64,000 nt of DNA, from IMG/VR virus record IMGVR_UViG_3300020467_000004, positions 1 through 64,000 of that record. One strand, written 5' to 3'. The notes under the pieces were generated by a model that was not told the origin of the DNA, ran no database searches, and saw only the letters and a list, made by a program, of their open reading frames with translations. Positions 61,801 through 64,000 of the stretch are shown piece after piece (the first letter of the stretch is position 1; each line of letters starts with the position of its first letter). The position numbers and the translations under genes are program-made. Source of the stretch: a virus.

Positions 61801-62799
61801 TATACTGCAAAGCAGGATGGTAAGATTACAGACAAAGATGACCGCACAGTTACTATTACTTATAAGGATGGAACTGAAGTCACTAAACCTATTGGCACGC
61901 AATATGCGAAAGTGGCAGACGGTTCAGCCAAACACGTACTTAAATGTGATCTAGAAGTAGGACGCAGTGTTAAAGCAGGGGACGTCATTACGTACAATGA
62001 TGCATTCTTTGAACCCGACTTCTTTGATCCTAAACAGGTGAGCTATAAAGCAGGTGCAATGGCTAAAGTGGTACTGATGGAAACATCGGATACGTTAGAG
62101 GATGGGTCAGCGATTTCACCTCGTTTGTCTAAAGCGCTAGCAACACCTACGGTCAAAACTCGTGCTATTTTAGTACGCTTTGATCAACAAGTTATTAACC
62201 TTGTTAAAGTAGGCGATACGCTTGAGGCTGACGGTATTTTATGTACCATTGAGGATGGCCTTACGGATGACGGTGCGTTATTCGATGAAGAGACGTTAGC
62301 AAGTTTACAAGCGCTAGCGGCTAATAACCCAAAGGCCAAACTTAAAGGTGAAGTTGAAAACATCGAGGTCTTGTATAATGGCGATAAGTCAGATATGAGT
62401 CCTACGTTGCAAACCATCGCCAATCGTTCAGATAGACAACGCAGTCAACTGGCTAAGCAGTATAAAGATGGTCGTGCTACTAATGGTCGTGTTACCGAGC
62501 CTGTAATCATTGAGAAACAACGCATTGAGTTAGATCATGCATTAATCATTGTTACACTATCAACGCTAGCCTCTCACGAAGCTGGTGATAAATTGGTATT
62601 AGGTAATAACCTGAAATCGGTCACCTCTCGTGTATTGCAAGGTACACATGAGACCAAAAGCGGCACGCCTATCGACATGATTTTTGCATACCAGAGTATC
62701 TCTAACCGTATCGCTTTGGCTACAGAAATCATCGGAACAACCAACACAGTACTTGGTGTGATATCCAAGCAAGCACTGGCACTGTATGAGGGGGAGTAA
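58828..62799 (+). CDS. RNA polymerase beta subunit, main body
   Basis: 1323 residues. PVVEEDGTFLAGG (G458-G464) parallels the beta N-terminal MTENGTFIINGTERV; LGVISESTPDSAKVAITTYL (E895-P898) parallels the ICPIETPEGPNIGLI rifampicin-region motif; DRDSSKRTNMTSVQH (946-960) parallels RALMGANMQRQAV; GDKLVLGNNLKS has K1255 and K1263, spaced by 8 as in E. coli K1065/K1073; SGTPIDMIFAYQSISNR (1278-1294) parallels GTPVDIVLNPLGVPSR. The chain ends at the point where E. coli beta has ~230 more residues; that part matches the 38067 gene. N-terminal ~390 residues are unfamiliar. In characterised phiKZ/AR9-type RNAPs beta is, from memory, cut near the middle. Confidence 0.85.
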   Translation: MSLYDAFYREVGVRTPQQLVNPKTAPINTLTLPRDSIIHYLPTTSTDMGIDARDPLLLNHDSEVFIHHIEALKSELGTPRLNRGAYKQHVQNYHKRFRKHRLLRRLASGLRDPRSLIVSNYASLTSVYQYRQHALATYYRYYNLHTTLYAEIIALAKETDRQHFIPVTLPKVLPERDDLDRAIGKVKPGDMPRSLLTQFKENAALTYLDLYLWLSGEAGVTSLSHTPVEVLKRINLVFIESGQFSVLSLSHLVEWMETDNDLNDKLRRFYMAMFEKRTVMAESEADDEVDNAISGVPVVPPIAERRTQAIVSQADELADAGILSGAEYRRMVKLADQFTRIPNPYGEGTLEQLAAPDTAVTMSQPKDTLPEIKGVVDKSMLNTTVNAFHREYIKNVMPKDIAAMTLGIQQAGVAVTDYQVQRVVDAVDKYDMYTVKLTPVKGQPSTIRFKLPVVEEDGTFLAGGVKIRYRTQRADVPLRKTSASTVALTSYYGKTFVERSGKVVNDYGKWLVKHLTQMTLADNSPLSKVAFADVMVTDVVLPRGYTAIAKEIRTFTFKEVLFTWDYPNRGEVLGINDLSAYEQDNQVVIGKQGKYVYTMDRSEMVYRHHNDSMQPIGELYEVINITDSQPPIEMASVKVFSKHIPVGVVLAFKLGIDKLIKRLGVEVKRVPVGTRVQLAPQEYKIVFADETLVVSRADREASLILGGFVSYKNAIKQYNLEDFNHPDVYFNVINEQGLSARFIQEMELMDTMFVDPITEEILTEMGEPTTFEGLLFRSVELVATDQHPKEMDSAFMRLRGYERFSGTVYKQMVEALREYRAKPMLSKASINLNPKAVWLNVLQDESTELVETSNPVHNLKEHETLTFAGQGGRSTKTMVRRSRMFHKNDLGVISESTPDSAKVAITTYLTPDAKIRNLRGMTDSYTEGDGPAKYVSSVSLLSPGADRDSSKRTNMTSVQHSSGIQAVGYTSTPVRTGYEKVMAHRVDDLFAYTAKQDGKITDKDDRTVTITYKDGTEVTKPIGTQYAKVADGSAKHVLKCDLEVGRSVKAGDVITYNDAFFEPDFFDPKQVSYKAGAMAKVVLMETSDTLEDGSAISPRLSKALATPTVKTRAILVRFDQQVINLVKVGDTLEADGILCTIEDGLTDDGALFDEETLASLQALAANNPKAKLKGEVENIEVLYNGDKSDMSPTLQTIANRSDRQRSQLAKQYKDGRATNGRVTEPVIIEKQRIELDHALIIVTLSTLASHEAGDKLVLGNNLKSVTSRVLQGTHETKSGTPIDMIFAYQSISNRIALATEIIGTTNTVLGVISKQALALYEGE

Positions 62800-62815
62800 T
62801 TCTCCCCCATTGGGT
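62790..62815 (+). terminator. Hairpin around the RNAP beta stop codon
   Basis: Stem GGGGGAG / CTCCCCC with loop TAATT containing the TAA stop, then ATTGGGTTTCAC. No T tract or TTATGC tail, so partial terminator or mRNA end-protecting structure. Confidence 0.5.
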
Positions 62816-62847
62816 TTCACGTATAAATAACATGAATTAGGTGTAAC

Positions 62848-63042
62848 ATGAAAACAAACGATAAATTTCACGATAACGTTGTAGTGTTAGGTAGCGCTGC
62901 ACAGTTAGCGGTGAATGTCATTAAAGAGGTAGCGGGTAATGAGATTGCCGATACTGTTGAAAAACAACCTCTCTCTACCATGCTAGCGGATACGTGTGTT
63001 GCTAGCATTAACAGTCAATTAACTAAGAAGGGAGCAGTGTAA
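62848..63042 (+). CDS. Small protein, 64 residues
   Basis: ATG with SD AGGTG. Helical (NVVVLGSAAQLAVNVIKEVAGNEIADTVEKQ), weakly hydrophobic, no clear membrane segment. Its TAA overlaps the next ATG (TAATG), indicating translational coupling. No known family. Confidence 0.65.
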   Translation: MKTNDKFHDNVVVLGSAAQLAVNVIKEVAGNEIADTVEKQPLSTMLADTCVASINSQLTKKGAV

Positions 63043-64000
63043 TGTTACACCGTCATGTTTTAGATGCAAGTCTTTTAACGGCATCTGTTAATACCGATGC
63101 GGCTATATGCTTCACGCCTAAAGTAGGCACGCCGTTATCAGATCTAATTCAATCTGGTAGCACGTTAGTTGAGGCATCTGATGATGCAGTTGACTTAACA
63201 GAGTCTATTAGCTTTAACTCCATGTTAAAAGATTCAGGTGGCAGTATTCCTCATGATCTTGCCATGGAAGAAATCGTTAAACTCGCAAGCGATGCTGTGT
63301 CTACTATGCTTAACATTACTCGCAATGTAGTACGTCCTATCATCGTAGATCAAACAGAAATGCTAGATGTCTTCTTAGATGAAGAGTTGAAGCATGGTCA
63401 TCGCCATGAGATTCTACCTGTCTTCTTAGAAAACGCGTTTGCCAACCCCTCTATTACGTCATTGACTGACCGCTATGCGGAAACGCCAGTACGTGATGTT
63501 TTACGTGGTACTGCATTGTTTCCAGAACGCGATGGTGCAGAGTTACTTGAGTTAATCAAGACAGGCATTAGCCGTATCGATGCAGACATTGCAACGATTC
63601 TTGATGATCTCCCACCTGAGTTTTTGGTGAACCACTACAACCATACGTTCCGTGGCTTCCCTAAACCGCCAGAGTCAGGTCTAGATGAACAGGCGCAACA
63701 ACGTATTGATCGTGCCGGTGCGATGATCAGCTTCTTTATTGCTAAGCGTTTCCACGAAGAAACACCAGAAGGTGTTGAAGTAAGTGCTGCGGAGTTTGCT
63801 GAAGCGGTGGCTATTCAGATGTCTCAAGCGGGTCGTCGTATTTACCGTATCGTTTCACAACGTGAAGCATTCATTCGTCAACAACGTCTGATTCTGTCTA
63901 TGCCAACGGCAAGTCAAACTAACCGCCCAATCATTGTAGTAGGTGAGGTGTACAATCAGTACCTTAAAGAAGGCGGTAAGCCCGAGTGGTTGATGGGTGC
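63042..64000 (+). CDS. Large uncharacterised protein, 3'-truncated by the window
   Basis: Open from the ATG at 63042 (SD AAGGGAG) to the window end, at least 319 residues. Acidic N-terminus, then SDAVSTMLNITRNVVRPIIVDQTEMLDVF, a Pro-rich NHYNHTFRGFPKPPESG, and helical stretches (RAGAMISFFIAKRF; AAEFAEAVAIQMSQAGRRIYRIVSQREAFIRQQR). It shows no RNAP, helicase or nuclease motif. Coupled to the 62848 gene. A virion structural protein is the likeliest guess; function unknown. Confidence 0.8.
   Translation, partial: MLHRHVLDASLLTASVNTDAAICFTPKVGTPLSDLIQSGSTLVEASDDAVDLTESISFNSMLKDSGGSIPHDLAMEEIVKLASDAVSTMLNITRNVVRPIIVDQTEMLDVFLDEELKHGHRHEILPVFLENAFANPSITSLTDRYAETPVRDVLRGTALFPERDGAELLELIKTGISRIDADIATILDDLPPEFLVNHYNHTFRGFPKPPESGLDEQAQQRIDRAGAMISFFIAKRFHEETPEGVEVSAAEFAEAVAIQMSQAGRRIYRIVSQREAFIRQQRLILSMPTASQTNRPIIVVGEVYNQYLKEGGKPEWLMG

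Noticed and set aside
63042-64000. RNAP beta' C-terminal fragment
   Set aside because: Considered because it follows RNAP beta, but no trigger-loop, bridge-helix or zinc motif was visible in the 319 residues available.

Overview
The window is part of the genome of a large tailed bacteriophage, very likely a 'jumbo' myovirus. It has densely packed genes in strand-switching blocks, a nucleotide-metabolism cassette, a contractile-tail-like set (spike, 2273-residue tape measure candidate, baseplate-like and fibre genes), and parts of a phage-encoded multisubunit RNA polymerase (RNAP) of the kind known from phiKZ-like and PBS1/AR9-like giant phages. Lipoprotein outer spanins imply a Gram-negative host. 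The AT-leaning composition would suit a marine gammaproteobacterial host, but that is inference. No capsid, terminase large subunit, portal, sheath, DNA polymerase or recognisable endolysin gene is seen here, so the window is only a fraction of the genome.

Layout. 1-2.7 kb (+): DHFR, zinc-ribbon protein, all-alpha dUTPase, thymidylate kinase and a second Cys-rich protein. 2.7-6.2 kb (+): lysis/membrane cassette (holin-like, i-spanin, overlapping o-spanin, three more small membrane proteins) and one unknown. 6.3-24.3 kb (-): tail fibre/baseplate operon with three ~950-residue fibre paralogues, three shorter proteins sharing an N-terminal module, a chaperone candidate, baseplate-like proteins and a terminal alpha/beta-hydrolase; a free-standing HNH endonuclease gene is inserted on the opposite strand. 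24.4-31.7 kb: a structural candidate, a Rad50/gp46-like ATPase, a needle-like spike and two structural candidates. 31.8-42.4 kb (+): a second spanin-like pair, RNase H with a long extension, a UvsX-like recombinase, a SLOG protein, the C-terminal piece of the RNAP beta subunit and many small unknowns. 42.5-51.2 kb (-): a 624-residue structural protein and the tape measure candidate. 51.3-64.0 kb (+): RNAP beta' N-terminal piece, small early-type genes with two paralogous pairs, a ~670-bp non-coding, iteron-bearing region, the 1323-residue RNAP beta main subunit, and a gene cut by the window end.

The most notable features are: (1) an RNAP split unusually, with the beta C-terminal ~200 residues in a separate gene about 20 kb from the beta body and beta' ending just after its catalytic DxDGD motif; (2) a recurring bidirectional terminator cassette, a hairpin flanked by TTATGCCGT and/or CTTTATGC and often fused to stop codons; (3) a plus-strand motif CCTACATTAC in intergenic gaps, a candidate promoter of a phage RNAP; (4) two separate spanin-like pairs; (5) an iteron-like origin candidate at about 57 kb.

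How the genes work together: the 5' cassette feeds dTMP/dTTP synthesis; RNase H, the UvsX-like and Rad50-like proteins serve replication and recombination; the RNAP pieces transcribe phage genes from phage-specific signals; the minus-strand blocks build the tail and host-recognition apparatus; the membrane cassette ends the cycle by lysis. Functions are assigned from motifs read by eye; no database search was possible.
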